From assembly GCF_021596945.1 (NCBI RefSeq), contig NZ_CP063779.1:1-64000 (forward strand): a DNA stretch of 64,000 nucleotides, in the 5' to 3' direction. Shown here piece by piece: positions 63,859-64,000 of the stretch (the first letter of the stretch is position 1; each line of letters opens with the position of its first letter). This DNA comes from Mongoliitalea daihaiensis. Its GTDB lineage: Bacteria > Bacteroidota > Bacteroidia > Cytophagales > Cyclobacteriaceae. Under the pieces are notes generated by a model. That model did not search any database. It saw nothing but the letters and a program-made list of their open reading frames with translations, and was not told the DNA's origin. Both the position numbers and the translations under genes were made by a program.

Positions 63859-64000
63859 CTAATACCCCATCACGACAACCACATTCCCCTTTTTTCGCCC
63901 GCTATCCACATACTGGTGTGCATCTGCTATGGCTTCCAAGCTAAAAACTTTGTCGATAACTGGTGTCAACTGTTGTTCCTCTGCCAATTTCTTTATCAGT
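63859..64000 (-). CDS. C-terminus of a zinc-type alcohol dehydrogenase/quinone oxidoreductase (partial)
   Basis: The last 46 codons of a minus-strand gene that continues beyond the window. They read VIDKVFSLEAIADAHQYVDSGR followed by KKGNVVVVMGY, the usual C-terminal end of the medium-chain dehydrogenase/reductase family (the DAHxYxxSGKxxGKVVL motif). Substrate and subfamily cannot be told from this fragment. It is transcribed toward the CE1 esterase gene with a 137-base gap. Confidence 0.8.
   Translation of the reverse strand, partial: LIKKLAEEQQLTPVIDKVFSLEAIADAHQYVDSGRKKGNVVVVMGY

Noticed and set aside
1-64000. CRISPR array, tRNA or rRNA genes, complete insertion sequence or prophage
   Set aside because: No regularly spaced direct repeats, cloverleaf-like genes, rRNA segments, complete transposase or phage genes were recognised while reading both strands.

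Overview
The window is a carbohydrate-utilisation region of a Bacteroidota chromosome. The evidence is two complete SusC/SusD pairs, a SusD-adjacent surface glycan-binding lipoprotein, SPII lipoproteins with short lipoboxes, AT-rich DNA, almost no Shine-Dalgarno sequences, and a NUDIX-type arabinose regulator. The overall style (7TM-DISM sensor, OAR-like TonB receptor, PhoD-like phosphatase) fits Cytophagales, perhaps Cyclobacteriaceae, but that placement is an inference.

Layout. (1) 1-5384, plus strand: a LacI-family regulator, then a GH67 alpha-glucuronidase, an SDR oxidoreductase and a GH10 xylanase. (2) 5504-7414: a 7TM-DISM membrane sensor whose C-terminus is the zinc-ribbon/HTH head of an IS1595-family transposase. 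(3) 7443-42000, minus strand: a very long polysaccharide utilisation locus reading susC-susD-susC-susD-SGBP-(GH10-like)-GH5-GH10-GH43-GH43/CBM6-GH95-CE6-GH43-esterase-GH43-GH43-GH97-GH43/CBM6-GH10-CE1, followed by an Uma2 nuclease-like gene. (4) 42807-44786: a sialate-O-acetylesterase-type esterase. (5) 44981-57071: L-arabinose catabolism, with GH127, araB, araD and aldose epimerase on minus, araR (NUDIX) and araA on plus, then a HAD phosphatase and split transketolase on minus. (6) 57478-64000: a PhoD-like phosphatase, a Crp/Fnr regulator, an OAR-type TonB receptor, a CE1 esterase and the tail of an alcohol dehydrogenase.

Function. Together the genes describe uptake and complete breakdown of decorated, acetylated, feruloylated glucuronoarabinoxylan. 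Surface SusCD/SGBP proteins bind and import. GH10/GH5 cut the backbone. GH43, GH67, GH95, GH97 and GH127 strip xylose, arabinose, (methyl)glucuronate and galactose-type side groups. CE1, CE6 and SASA-type esterases remove feruloyl and acetyl groups. AraA/AraB/AraD plus transketolase carry arabinose into the pentose phosphate pathway. No xylose isomerase or xylulokinase, no inner-membrane sugar transporter and no hybrid two-component regulator is present.

Regulation visible in the sequence. A perfect LacI-type operator (TGNAANCGNTTNCA) recurs upstream of GH67, the 7TM sensor, the SASA esterase and transketolase. A second palindrome (AGTGT-N7-ACACT) lies upstream of araA and transketolase and is the probable AraR site. 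The transketolase promoter carries both. A short leader TCAAACCTA recurs before seven gene starts. The most unusual items are the sensor/transposase-head fusion (5504-7414) and a GH10-derived protein that has lost its catalytic nucleophile and sits where a surface glycan-binding protein is expected (28694-30805).
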